NCBI RefSeq assembly: GCF_020536995.1
Contig: NC_068356.1
Coordinates: forward strand, 81,667,983-81,731,982
DNA from: Dreissena polymorpha
Lineage: Eukaryota > Mollusca > Bivalvia > Myida > Dreissenidae
Direction of reading: 5' to 3'
Length of the DNA: 64,000 bases
Part shown: positions 47,546-60,754 of the stretch, one piece after another
Layout: each line of letters begins with the position of its first letter
Numbering within the stretch: position 1 is the first letter of the stretch
The notes under the pieces: generated by a model
The model's database searches: none
Seen by the model: only the letters and a program-made list of their open reading frames with translations
What the model was told of the DNA's origin: nothing
Program-made: the position numbers and the translations under genes

Positions 47546-50500
47546 ATGCGTGTGAACAAGCGGATACTAATATTTTTTTTACTAATTTATGGTTTAGCTT
47601 TAGTAATAATTATTGGACGATCGGCCTTAAAATTATCAAACTTTGGTCGGCAGTTAAAATCGCAATATACTGAAGAAACCGGGGAGAGTCGACAAACGTC
47701 ACTGCGCCTCAAACTCTTCCAACAACACAAATGTCTCTCAAATGGCCTCGGTGCACACCATACCGAAAAATCGAGCATTGTTGAAAATAAAACTCTTCAG
47801 GACAAGGAAAACAAGATGATATTATGGTACATTAAACCCGGATGGATAACAGGTGTGTGCACTATTTGTTTGGTTTGTAGTTGCATATGTACCATATATT
47901 GTTATTTTTAGATTTTTAAAGAATGATTACAGGCTTTTTTTATTGAATACGAATGTTAACTTGTTTAATACTATTCAACTGTATTCCCGTACCCTTTTGC
48001 AGAAGGCGGCCCAGAGCTGTCAATTTGTACTATCTTTCATTTGTACGTCTGTGCAAAGCTTGCTGTGTCATCCATAACGTTGTCGTTTATTCATGGATTT
48101 TGCAACATAACGACAGAAATGTATTCACACAGGACTTTTACTTACACTATTTGGAATATTATCTATAGCGGTTAATTTGGTAATTGAGCGTTAAATTACT
48201 TCATTAGGAAAAACAACTATTGCTTGATTTATACATTTGAAGTAGTTTGATTTAACTTACATGAAACAGATAATAGTAAACATATGATAATCAGTTAAAT
48301 GGATATTACAACTTCTAACTATTATTTCTTCCTTCAGTTCAATCAAACATCTGAACATCTAATCATCATACTTGAGAATTTCGAGATTTGCATGGTGTAA
48401 AAAACATCATTTTGCCGTTAGAAATATGACCGAATAAAATCAGTCACAAAGCCCTTCTACCATAGACGATGCGCTTTTTGTACCATCCGTCTTCTTCCCT
48501 AAAAGTCCTGCGTAGGGGTCAAAGTTAAAATTGTGCCATAATAAATATAACATTAAACCTTACGAGTGCCAGCCGTCTTTAAATGTTTATGGCAATTTTG
48601 AAATAATATATCACTTGTTATCAAAGATTCATGAATGCATTTGAAAATGGTGATAAACAATTACCATATTTGTATAAATGGAAGTATGAAAAGAAAATAT
48701 ATTAAATGCAATAAATAGTGACAGTATAAGAAATGCATTTGATACACTTTGTATTAATATTGAACAGTCCTCAAAATGATGGTGATGTAGTGATTGTTTA
48801 ATCTCGTTCTGTGAAGTAATTGGAAAATATAAGCTCACCATTATTTAAAGGCACTGTACTGACAAAACATATTTTGGAAACAATAAGGATGCAGCAAATA
48901 TTGATGATGAATGTAAATTTTTTTAAACGGAGTTATTATAAAACCTGAATGCATACAAAAACTTTACTACAAATGAAAATAAAAAAAATATGGTTGAATC
49001 AAGAAGTTTTTATAAAAGTACAATTAGAAAAAAAGAAAAATATTTATGACAAAATTCAGGCACTGAAACTAGAAAATGAAAGACTAAGTAAGGCAAAATT
49101 ATATTGCAAAATGTTAAGAAATACTAGTGTAAGAGATAATAAACACAAATAAAAAGTAAAGATTTTTTTTAAACTATTTTAATTAATAAATGATCCAAAT
49201 TCTTCATTTTACCAACCCGATGAAGATATTTTATTTTTTGAAGACAGATATTTGAATGGTGAACTGAATACAATGTTTGATGAATTAAATATACCATTTT
49301 CTGACCAGGAAGTTATGAATGCCTGTAAACAAATACACAATGGAAAATCAAGTGGTCCTGATTATCTACTCAATGATTTTTTTTAATTTGGGCTTCACAG
49401 TTCTAGCTTTTTAAAAGTTGTGTGTACTTTATTTAATAAGCTGTTTGAACATGGACATTTCCCTGAAATGTGGAGTGAGGGTTTTTATTGTACAATATAT
49501 AAAAAGGGAAGTAAGAATGATGTTAACAACTAAAGGGGGATTACATTATTAAGTACATTTGGGAAAGTATTTAATAAAGTCATTAGCAATAGACTGAATA
49601 ATTGGGCAGAAAATTATCATGCATATATAGAATCACAGGCAGGTTTTAGACAAAACATGGGTACTATCGATAATATTTTTGTATTACACGGTGTTATTAA
49701 TTATCTTCTAAATGAAAAAAGAGGGTGTATGCTGTTTTTGTGGTTTTACTAAAGCGTTCGATTATTTGGTTCGAGATATTGTCTGGTATAAGCTTTTGAA
49801 GTCCGAGGAAAATGATAAATATTATTAAATCTGTGTGTGTAAATGTGAAATCAAGAATCAAATTAGTTAATAGAATAAGTAATGAAGACTTCTCTTGTTT
49901 ATTAGGAGTGAGACAGGGTGAATCATTATCACCGTTCCTTTTTTCTATTTATTTGAATGATATTGAGGAACATTATATGTTAAATGGTTTTAATGGGATT
50001 GATATTGGAGTGTTGAAATTATTTCTGTTACTATATACAGATGATATTGTTATTATGGCTGATCAATATTCAGACCAAAGTACAGTTATTTAATCAACTT
50101 GTTTTACCAATTTTAAATTATGGCTAAAAAATATGGGGCTTAAATGAATCCATGACATTTGAGACAGTACATTTAAGTTTCTGTAAAAAAATTATTAGGT
50201 GTGCAAATTCAAACTCAAAATAATTTTGTGTATGGACAACTTGGTAGAACATCCTTAATTGTGAGACGAGCAGTTAATGAAATAAGATATTGGCTTAAAG
50301 TTACCCAGTTAAAAGACCATTAATATTTTAAGTGCATATATTTACATGTGTGTAACAGTTTGATAAGTAAACCAAATATGCACACATGGGCTAAAGCTGT
50401 TTGTAACTTGTTGCAGTCCTTGGGATTACATTATGCATGGATAAACCAAGGAGTGGGTGATGATAAGTGCTTTTTATCTCTTGTTAAATTCAGATTAAAT

Positions 50501-52176
50501 GATGCTTTTATACAAAATTGGATGCCTGAACTGAATAATTCATCAAGAGCAGTAAGTTATAATCTTTTTTGTAAATTTGAATTCCAGCCTTATTTTAATG
50601 CTGTTACTATTGATAAGTGTAGGTTTTATCTGTGCCGACTAAGAATATCTTCACATAGATTAGAAAAAGAGTCAGGCAGATGGCATAAACCAGAATCTAT
50701 ACCATTCCAGGAAAGAAAATGTCAACATTGCAATGTCTTGGAAGATGAAAGTCTTTTGTTGCTTGAATGTTCCTTATACGATGATATTAGAAAAATACAT
50801 AAAGCAATATTACTGGAAAAAAAACAAATATTCCAAAATTTTTAGAGTTAATGCAATCTGATAACCAAACAATTAACAGAAATTTAGTAATTTATGTTCA
50901 TTAAGCATTTATTCAAAGAAATGTCTATAAATATTAATTTGAGAAATATACATGTCAGAAACGTTGACTTCTCGCGTTCAATAGCGCTTTTTATGTTAAC
51001 ATTATGTTAAAATACATGTATCTTTTAACAATGTATGTATATAACATAATATGTTTGTATCTAATCAATCATACCATGAAAAAGTATTTATTAATGACCA
51101 CTTGCACGCATTTTGTTTGTATAAATATTTCAACATACATGTGTACTCATGGGCTGTAATGTCTACTGTATCCTGAATAAACCATGAATGCACATGTACC
51201 ATTTTTTTCAGAGTCTGTGCTAAGCCAAACGCTGAAAACATGTCCATATTCGAACTGCTACACATCGAGTGACAGGCAAAAGATTCATCAGGCTTCGGCA
51301 ATTATGTTCGAGATACGAAAAGGCGGCGGTCTTTCCTCATCACCTCCAATTCCCATGGATAAAAGAAATCCCGACCAAGCCTGGGTGTTTTTCATCGTTG
51401 AGCCACCGCTGTTTAATGCAGATCCATCCGAGCCGTACTTTCAGCCCAATTGGTCATTTGCTATGAATTGGTCGATGACCTTTATGCGAGATGCGGATAT
51501 TTTCTTTCCATACGGGACGCTTGAACGGCGAACTGAAGTCCAAAACCGAAATTACAGCGCCATCTTCGACCAGAAAACCAAATTCGCTTCCTGGTTTGTA
51601 GGAAATTGCATTACGCCAAATAAAAGGGAAAAATATGTTGAAGAACTCCAACACGCGGGTGTAGAGGTTGATATTTATGGCGGATGTGGCAAAAAAGGAC
51701 AAAAACGTTTGCCGAGATTCAACAACGAGGCAGTGAAGAAAACTCTTGACCAATATAAATTCTACTTGTCATTTGAGAATTCAAATTGCGAAGATTACGT
51801 CACTGAAAAGCTCTTTTCCAACTACAATTATGACGTCATACAGCTTGTTATGGGAGGAGCAGACTACAAGCGTTTGCTTCCGAATAATTCCTACATAGAC
51901 ACCGCGGACTTCAAAAACGCGACCAAAATGGCTGCCTATCTTATGGTACTTGGAAATAATAAAGACAAATATATTGAAATGTTGCAAAATAAGAACCAAT
52001 TTGTCTGGAATGGGCATAATACTTTCGATGAAGCCAGCTACAGTAAATCGTTTTGTACTTTGTGTGAAAAGTTGAACAACTTGGATTCGAATAGAAGAGT
52101 TTACCGGTCTATGAACGATCATTATCGTATCAGTCGCTGTCCTCCCTTTACGAAAGCAGAGCCTTATTATCATTGA
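47546..52176 (+). CDS. Alpha-fucosyltransferase (GT10), intact copy C
   Basis: Two exons, 47546-47852 and 51212-52176, joined in phase 1 (ACAG/GTGTGT donor, TTTTTTTCAG acceptor), give 423 residues, normal for the family. It is a type II Golgi membrane enzyme in form: cytosolic MRVNKR, a hydrophobic anchor at 7-23, a stem to about 105, then the catalytic domain. GT10 features include VFFIVEPPLF, NWSMTFMRDADIFFPYG (188-204), KFASWFVGNC, and the donor-binding block YKFYLSFENSN...VTEKLF (284-304). Such enzymes move fucose from GDP-fucose to N-acetylglucosamine-containing glycans, usually in alpha-1,3 linkage; the acceptor here is unknown. Several N-glycosylation sequons are present. The first ATG of exon 1 was chosen because it starts the anchor. 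The intron contains a LINE. It lies tail to tail with the orphan chitin-binding exons. Confidence 0.85.
48640..51182 (+). pseudogene. 5'-truncated LINE in the intron of fucosyltransferase copy C
   Basis: Flanked by CATGAATGCA at 48,630-48,639 and 51,183-51,192. Broken frames encode NGKSSGPD, a NNYRGITLLSTFGK-like block, SQAGFRQ, GVRQGESLSPFLFSIYLND and YTDDIVIMAD. The C-terminal part (50,348-50,845) has a CQHC...C finger. The catalytic YADD is YTDD here. It ends in AATAAA just before the target duplication. Same insertion as 20,710-23,169. Confidence 0.8.
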
Positions 52177-52209
52177 CAGTTCTTTCTTGTCGACGACAGT
52201 GCCTTTTTG

Positions 52210-53489
52210 TAATTGACTGCATTCGTTAAAAAAACCAGTGCCAATTGATGGTTATTTACCTTCGTTGTCGAAAACAGTGCCGTTTTATTAGTTGACGGCC
52301 CTTTTTTGTTGAAATATTTGCCTAAGGTAGTTGACTGCCTTAACTTTGTGTCTACTCTTCATGATGATTACATTTTTCAAATGTGTAAACTATCTCTTGA
52401 GACACTTGGAAATAGTTAACTAAATTATACAATTTCATGCGGACGGACCTAGCAACCTTCAAAATGACCCCACCGTCAAACTTCGTAATGGTAAGACCGT
52501 ATATGTCCAGTTGAAGAGTTACTACCGAATATATGTTACTAACACTATTTACCCGCTTATTTTATCACGTTGACCTTCGTATATTGTTTATCTACACAGT
52601 TTTAATTATTGGTGATCGATAAACAGACAAATAAACCGTTGTTATTACCTTTTATTCACTAACGTAAACATGTTCACGTTTCCATTGATTGGCATGGAAT
52701 TTTTACTCTGTAAAATGATCTAAATATCTAGATCTAGATAATTTCGGTAAGAAATTTGATTCAATGCATGTTTAAGAATTAAAAATCTTCATGTGAGGAA
52801 TAGTTATTAGCGGTCAGTTTTGGATCTTTCTTTTTTATTTCCGTCTTCTGTTAAAAGACCTGGTGTACACGTTTACAATTTGATGTATGGTGTCTACCAT
52901 CGCTTTTCCTGGTCCGTAAGTTTTCTCAAATATGTAATGATTTAACCGTTTAGTTCATGTTAAAGTATGTTGGTTTCTTTTGCGAGATTTAAAGTGATGA
53001 TCATCGTTAATATGTATTCCAAATTAAAATGCACTTATACTTAAGAGGTTTCGAGATCGTATCGAACACCAACTCTGTTACACCAATAATCTCAAATTAT
53101 ATGTTAAACATTCCTATAAATATCTATCACATATGTAGTTATATGGAGTTCTACACAATTTAGTAATGCATCGGTTCAGATAGTAACTGCAATTTTGTTG
53201 AAACAGTCTTGGTAAGGTCAGAATTGTGATAATCAAGTAAGAAATAGTTTGTAATTGAACCATTATTCACCGTACAAAACGTAGCAAATTGTAAAGTGGT
53301 ATTGTACTGTTGCATTGCATAAAATGCATTTTGACCGTTTTATAATTGATAAACAGCTGAAGAAAATAATTTAATATCGATGGTTACCTGAATAAGGTAT
53401 TGGTGCAAACTACTGCAAATGCCCAATAATCGTTATCATAGAAACTGTTATTTAATGCTTGCATCATTAGACGATATCGGAAGGGACTG
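52210..53489. other. Spacer downstream of fucosyltransferase copy C
   Basis: Mirrors 18,401-19,689. No gene recognised. Confidence 0.4.
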
Positions 53490-54626
53490 TTGGGCCACTA
53501 AAATAAAAAATATTCTGTTTACATACGGATTTGGTTATGCATGGATAAATCGATAAATAGGCGATAACATCTTATTTATTAATATATTCAAACAACGAAT
53601 TATTGACTGTCATACAAAAAAATGGCATTCAAGTCGGTGTTATCATTATAAATACCATCGTCGGATACCCACGGCTGCTGATTACGCTCAGCTTATGAAT
53701 GGAGAGGAACACCGGTGGTGTCCGACGATGTATAAATACTTTAAAACACATATTGATCCCGAAAGATACCTCTCCCTGAATATCCAAACAAACTTTAGAA
53801 CTGCTTTTGCAAAATTCCCCAGTGGTAATCATAAACTAATGATTGAACTTGGTAGACATTTAAACTTACCATTTGAATCACGACTATGTACACATTGTTC
53901 AAATGGGGATATCGAAATTATTGATTGCGAATACCACGCTTATTTCATTGTGATAAGTATTGTAATATAAGGAATTTATATTTATATTCGTGGTTCTCAT
54001 CTGGAGAGACATTAATCGATTTTTACAAAATCATGTCTTCGAATAATGATAACACTATAAGGAAATTAACTTGTTGCCTTTTCCATCGTTTACAGTCAAT
54101 ACACACTTATGTATGATATTATATTTATAAAAAATATGACACAACTATGAAACTGTATTATTTATTTTATGCTTTCCGGTGGTTTATAGAGAAATATCAG
54201 TGAATTAAAACTGATAATTTCACTGCTTCAAACAGTGAACATTATCAGTGAAAATTATCAATAATTTTCACTGTTTACTGTGAAATGACGTCATTTTTTT
54301 ACGAAATGACGTAATTATCCCAGCGAAATGCTTTAGTTAAACTCTTTAACAATGTATATAAACAGTGACAAAAAAAACATAAAATAAACAAAAATGTTGG
54401 AATCGGTGGATTATCGATTTGAATTCACTCGTGGTCATAGAATAAATATATTTTCACTCGTGGCTGCGCCACTCGTGAAAATTTAATTTCCTATGATCAC
54501 TCGTGTTTTAAAATCGATAATTCACCGAATCCAACAAATATCCTGTATATAATGTTATTGTATTATGTATTATGGGCCGGATGCCTTAATTTACTAAATA
54601 AACTGTACTCTTCTGTTCTGTTCTGT
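53490..54626 (+). pseudogene. 3' fragment of a LINE with (TTCTG)n tail, right arm
   Basis: Opens with GYAWINR in broken frame, then the stretch 53,695-53,970 (YKYFKTHIDPERYLSLN, LCTHCSNGD) and 53,925-54,116 (FYKIMSSNND). It ends in TTCTGTTCTGTTCTG. The near-palindrome at 54,395-54,538 (TGTTGGAATCGGTGG ... CCGAATCCAACA) may be a nested foldback insert. Counterpart of 17,262-18,400. Confidence 0.65.
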
Positions 54627-55387
54627 TAAGTGTTAAACCGCTTTATCTCATGGCAAACTAATTGGTAAAACGACAGTTGTATATTCAATTCACAACACAT
54701 GTCTAATACACATTAAACTCGGCTGAAAAAGATATCTTACGTGGACTGGAAAGTTGTCGACATAAATTGTCACTATTATATAGAGAAACCCATTTGCGAT
54801 ATCTACCAATGTTGACATTTATAATGTGCAAATAAATACAAGCAAACTGTATACAGCCAACTTACCACAAAAATATAAAAACGAGCATTATCGTTCATTT
54901 ATGTCGTTCAATTTATGTCAGCATACAACATGAAGCGTTGAAAGTTTGGTTATTTCTATACGGAACACTGAGTTTGTATGGGTAAACTTTATTGTACAAA
55001 ATGTTTTACAAAATATTCGTTTATTTTGAGTCTTCAAGAGGCTTTAACGATTTCACTGTACGCAGGCTAGTTGAACACTTGTTTATTGCAGATGCTATTT
55101 TCCCAATAACGCGTGGAGGTACACTGAATTTATTACCGACATCGTGTTGTTAAAACACGAGCTCAATGTGGCATCGAAGCAAACAGGTTGGAATTATGAT
55201 AAAATACGAGTTTCAAATAACATGTTTGAAAATTAAGAGTCAAATATTGTGGTAAAAATATTAATACCGAACAAATAGAGTCATCGAAAAAACGGTAATT
55301 TTGTCGTCTAAAAAGGGTATCCGAACACTAAAAGTATCCAAAAACTTAAGAATTATTATGGTTAGCTGCATTTTGTGTTCATAGTAA
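54627..55387. other. Arm sequence without genes
   Basis: Counterpart of 16,540-17,261. It ends at the TAA target site of the Harbinger-type insertion. Confidence 0.45.
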
Positions 55388-56756
55388 TGCTAAGTTTACA
55401 TCTGGCCACGATCTCCCCGATTAGCCAGAGGCTAAAAAATCGGGGAGCTCTACGATTAAATGGTATACTCCACGTTCTGTTACGCTTCCTTACGAAATCA
55501 GCACGTTTTGTTGCGCTCTACTGCGCTTTGCTACGATCGAGCCCACGATTTGCATCACGTTCTTTTACGCTTTGTTGCGATCAACACGATTGGCTTCCAC
55601 GCTCCACCACGTTCCGTTACGTCCTGTTAAGATCTTCCACGACAAAGCCGCCTTGTTGCGATCTCCTACGATTTGACCTACGATATTTAAACAAGAAATA
55701 ATTCACTTTAGGCTTATTATTCACAACAATGAACCAGCTGGATATAGACGACATTTAAATCATAAAACGTTTTATCATACACATAAGCATTTTTAACATG
55801 TGCATTTAACTACTGTAAAACGTTACCTTCCCATTTTTGTCCTCTGGCTGTTATACCAAGTTTTCAGTTCAAGCACACTTGTCCCCATTTTATCAGCCTG
55901 TTGCTGCCACAAGCTTTCCTTGAGATGCATGTTTTTATAGTCAGCCGTTCTTTTTTCATATATGGAAGGGTTAGCTTTGAGAAAATCTAAAATTTACTCT
56001 TTTTGCTGGTCAGTGTATGTTGTAGTTGTTCTGGGAAATTTCGTCTTCTTTGGAGCATCATCCTGGGGCGATGGGGTTTCCACCGGAGCATCTTCAATTT
56101 CTTCCGGTTGTGGAGGTGGGGGAGGGGGTGGTGGCGGATGAACATCAACCACAGCAGTTCTTGAAGTTTTGGAACCTTTTCGTTTCGCTGGCATGATTAA
56201 ACTGATAAAGTACCAGTAGATAAAGCTGTTATGTATATGCAGCTTGCGTGGAAATCGTGGCTATCGTGAGGAAACGTGTTGGAGCGTGTCAGAGCGTATC
56301 AGAACGTGAACGACAATCGGGGATATCGTAGTAGAGCGTGACGCAACGTGGAGCAATAATTGATAGAAAAGTGTATATCGTAACAGATCGTGGAAGATCG
56401 TAGCAGAGCGTGGAGCTATCGTGAGACGTCGCAGCGAAGCGGGATGAAAAAATGTGTCCACGCTGGTCCCAATCTGTTGCGATTGTACTCCACGTTCTGT
56501 TACGCTTCGGTACGTTCCGTAACGTTTTGTTACGAAGGCCACGCTCTGTCACGATTAGAAAATGAATCGGGGCAATCGTGGTGAAATTTAAGTTTGATTT
56601 AAAATCTGTCCCGATGCCCACGATGTCCCCGATTCAACCATGTTCCGTTACGCTCCCCCACGATTACCCCGATTCGACTCCACGCTCTGTTACGTTCGCC
56701 ACGATGCTCTGGAATCGGGGACATCGTGGTAATCGTGGCCAGATGTAAACCTAGCA
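55388..56756 (-). mobile_element. PIF/Harbinger-type DNA transposon with a Myb/MADF-like ORF only
   Basis: 1,369 bp with 25-bp inverted ends (TGCTAAGTTTACATCTGGCC at the left, matched at the right with one change), flanked by TAA on both sides. The left arm has the uninterrupted TAATGCCC site. A minus-strand ORF (56,194-55,994) begins MPAKRKGSK, has a Pro run, and after one stop continues DFLKANPSIY ... LWQQQADKMG ... LKTWYNSQRTKMG, a Myb/MADF-like DNA-binding domain as in Harbinger accessory proteins. No DDE transposase is present. The subterminal 300-500 bp are packed with CGTTCTGTTACGCT and CACGATT motifs in both orientations. Confidence 0.8.
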
Positions 56757-56795
56757 TAATGCCCAATGTTATAATTTATAACGCAAGTGGCATTA

Positions 56796-57016
56796 ACCCA
56801 TTTATGCCTAGCGTCCTGAAAAAAGGACTTTGCAAACAGCGTAGACCCAGATGAGACGCCGCATGATGCGGTGTTTCATCCGGGTCTACGCTGTTTGCTT
56901 ATAGGAATTTTTGTAAGAAATATTCTAAATATAGAAATAAGTATACTAGACATCCCTAATTTTGGAAATAAATTGATCCAATTTAGAAGGATGGGAGAGT
57001 CCACTGGGCATAATAC
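56796..57016. mobile_element. MITE copy, right arm
   Basis: Counterpart of 16,271-16,491, with an intact ACCCATTTATGCCTAG end and a degraded opposite end. Confidence 0.8.
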
Positions 57017-57599
57017 TAACAGACTTGTAAGTATACTGACACTCATTACTACACAAATGCAGCATATGATGCAGTTAAAACGTCTTCTACGTGGTGTCTT
57101 CAGCTTGTTGATTGATCAGAATATGTTAGCTTGATCCCTTTCTTGGAAATTATATTTATACTAGTGTTTCATAAATAACAATAGAGTTAATATCTGCTAA
57201 GTGATTTTGAATACGTTTCGGTAATGTTATGTATGCCAATCAATTATACAATTTTTGTTTTATTCCTGATTTAATGGACGTTTATGTTTTCCTGATGAAC
57301 GATACGCAGTTAACTACGAATTTTATGGTTTTTATAATAGTCGTGTACATAACTATGTCAAACGTGATAAAAATCATTAGTTTAATTATTTGAGTCTTGG
57401 AATATTTTACAGAATTGTTCTTCACATTTATAGCGTGTTTATAACTAATTATAAAAAATCTGTCCCTTGCTATACACCCAATTGTAAATTATATGCCGAG
57501 TCATTTTCGAATGGTAAATTGTTATATATCTACTTAGGACGCATGTATAATTTATTTTGTATGTATTAAGGTCCACAGACTTTATCGAATAATCGATAT
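57017..57599. other. 3' flank of the orphan chitin-binding exons
   Basis: Mirror of 15,687-16,270. No gene recognised. Confidence 0.4.
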
Positions 57600-57913
57600 C
57601 TAATTGTTAGGACACGATCTTGAATTGTAGTCACACACACCAGAAATCGCGTCAAACAGTAGCTGTTCTGGGCATGCGCGTATATATAAATAACCTTCCG
57701 AACACGAGGCAAAAAAATGGCAGCCCCCACAAGCTTGAAAATCTCCATTTCCGGCTTGACGACATTCATTTTTCAGTGTTACGCAACCATCTGAAAAAAA
57801 GATAAAAATTGTGTTTGAATCACAGGATATGTGTGTTAGCGTGTAATGTTTCGTCTGACAATGTCAGGTACGATTGTTTTTATTATATAACATCACTTTT
57901 TTATGTCGATATT

Positions 57914-58395
57914 TTAAAGGTGCCTTTTCACGTTTTAGTAAATTGACACAATTAAAAAAAGTTGTTTCAGATTCGCACATTTTCGTTTAAGTTATGATAT
58001 TTGTTAGGTTACAGTAATACTGAAAATTAACCATGCTCTAAAATAGTCTTTATATGCAAATTTTAACGATTTAAAAACCTGAAAATAATAAAGCGTTGCA
58101 ACGCGAAACGTTGTTGTCGTTATATTATGTGAAACTACGAGGATTGCTAATATAAAGCATATAATACATCCATCATGTATCAGCACGGATGGCCGAGTGG
58201 TCTTAGTGCTAGACTTTTAATCCAGGACTCCAGGTTCAGTGGTTCGAGCCCTGTTGAGGGTTACTTTTTTCTTTTTTAAATTTTATTCTTGATTTTTTAC
58301 TGGAGCTTTTTAGATCCAATTTTTACATTTATCAATATAAAGCATTTAATGACAAACTTCAATACATGCCAAAATATGTGAACATGCCCCTTTTA
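57914..58395 (+). mobile_element. TTAA-ended element with tRNA-like head, right arm
   Basis: Counterpart of 14,868-15,350. The tRNA-like block at about 58,184-58,262 on the plus strand keeps GGATGGCCGAGTGGTC and GGTTCGAGCCC. The right-hand TTAA is mutated to TTAG. Confidence 0.7.
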
Positions 58396-58756
58396 GATTT
58401 GCAATGTTACGAAATTTATATACAATTTCCACAAAGGCGGCGCAAGGAGTGTGAAGAAGATCTTAGTCAATTGTCATCACTCCCTTGGCGCAGTAACCTT
58501 GTCCTTGTTAGGGCAACCATACATGAATTATCTTTAAATTGTCTACCAGTGCACATTAAGGTCTCATTGGTCATCGTGCACTTGTCTATTTTGATCAAAA
58601 CTATTTCTTTGGCAAATTACGGTGAGTCGGGGTAAATTTGACCTACTTTGGCTCAAAATTAAATATTTTCCCCTGAAAAGTCACAAGGGCTGGTCGGCAA
58701 ATAGAGTTGTCGTGAGGACACAGCGACGACATGTACATAAATTTCTGATATACACT

Positions 58757-59008
<252 letters not shown>

Positions 59009-60104
59009 TTATATACAATTTCCAGTGTTCACTTACAGGTATAGTTGTTGGTCGGAGGAAGAGGTGTAGGGGCGCTGTTGTCTAAAATCCAAACAAGGAT
59101 ATGCACTATTATTATCAAATTACTGTTATTTATGCTATAAACATCGGTTATGTTATTGTTATGTTTGTATTTTACCAGTATTTCACGCGCACTATTCATA
59201 GGCAAGATACGCTGATCTGAGCGCTTTACAAGTGGTGAGTACTATGTGAACATTATTAAGCCAGGAGCTAAAATAGGTCCTGATTAACCATACTTTTCCT
59301 ACTTTAATAGCTTGCACTCGAATCAAAAGCTATGTTAAACAGCTGAGTTTGAATCAACGCATTTGGAATTGACAGTCCAGGTCTGGTTTTTAGACCTGAG
59401 AAAATCTTACATTTCTTCCGAACAAAGTTCACTTTTACAAACAAAAGTATTTACTTTTATAAAATTTATACGTAAAATGATCAGAACATGAAATAGCAAT
59501 GGACGTTAGAACGTACACAAATTTTAGGAGTTTTAATATTCCATTATGAATTTTATAAGCTAGCGAGAGTAGCTAGTCAGTCCTTATGACACGTTCTTAA
59601 ATAGCATTTCAAAATAAATCAAATTTGCTATAGCGCATAAACAAAACATATTCTTTGGACAAACTTGTTCATGATATTATTATATTGGTTTATGTGACAA
59701 TACATGTCGATACTAACAAATACACTTTGGGATGCCTGGACCTCCAAACCAGACGCCCGTTGCCTGGTTGCACACGCGCTGTATAACAAGGTCGTTGATT
59801 TCGAACTTGTAGTGTTTATCGCATGTCGCAACGCAAACCCTGATATATTTAAAACAAATACTGTTTTATAATGTATCGCTCTATGGACAATATATAAGCG
59901 ATAGGCAATATGTAGCTACTTTAAGTAGCTGGACAATAGGGTTTGCATAGAAAACATTCGATGAACTTAACACTATCTTGTAAATAATCGCTGAATAAAA
60001 GTCACTTTGATGCGCATGATACTTTAATTAAATGCCATTCAGCTATAATGGCTGTAGTGCTCGTGGTCTAGTCGTGAATGCACATGCATTACGTGTCGAA
60101 GTCA

Positions 60105-60266
60105 GTTTGGACAGGCTTTTCAGTGACGACACTTTCTGTCTAAACTATCTTTTCGTTTAGGAGAGACTTCGTTTTATCGAAACATCCATTTAGGCGGAAA
60201 GTGTCCTCCCTGATTAGTCTGTGCGGACTGCACAGGCTAATCTGGGACGACACTTTACGCACGTGA
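60105..60266. repeat. GTCGTCCCAG-type dispersed repeat, right arm
   Basis: Counterpart of 12,791-12,943, with GACACTTTCTGTCTAAAC and a palindromic core. Confidence 0.7.
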
Positions 60267-60754
60267 ATTAAGTCCCCTCTTTCCTGAAGCGCGGTTCATA
60301 TACAAACTCACAGAAACGCTGCATACTGGGTACATACAGAGAGCCGGTCTGCTGTTCGCAGTGCATGATGCCATTTGAGGACGGGGTAGGGCAGTGCACA
60401 TATTAGGGGCGCTGTACCGTTGTGCTGGTGAGGATACTGGCTGTAACAGAGGGTTTGGTTGGTTTACATTGTCAAAATCATCTGCGGATTCTCTTGTATA
60501 TGTTTAATCGAAGGGGTATGATATTATGATATACAATGCTGAATTAAGTATTCGTTAATTTTACATGCATAACCAAAGCATTAAAACAATTCAAGACTGT
60601 TGGGTAAGCTAATTTCCTGTCGGTGAATGGAACACATTTGTTACACTGATTCCGCCAAATGAACATTTACTGGTGGTTGGGTCCTTGTTAACGATGTTAG
60701 GGTCTAATGTCACAGTAGTTGTCAACATCGTTGTCCTTGTCTTCGGTGTGACAC

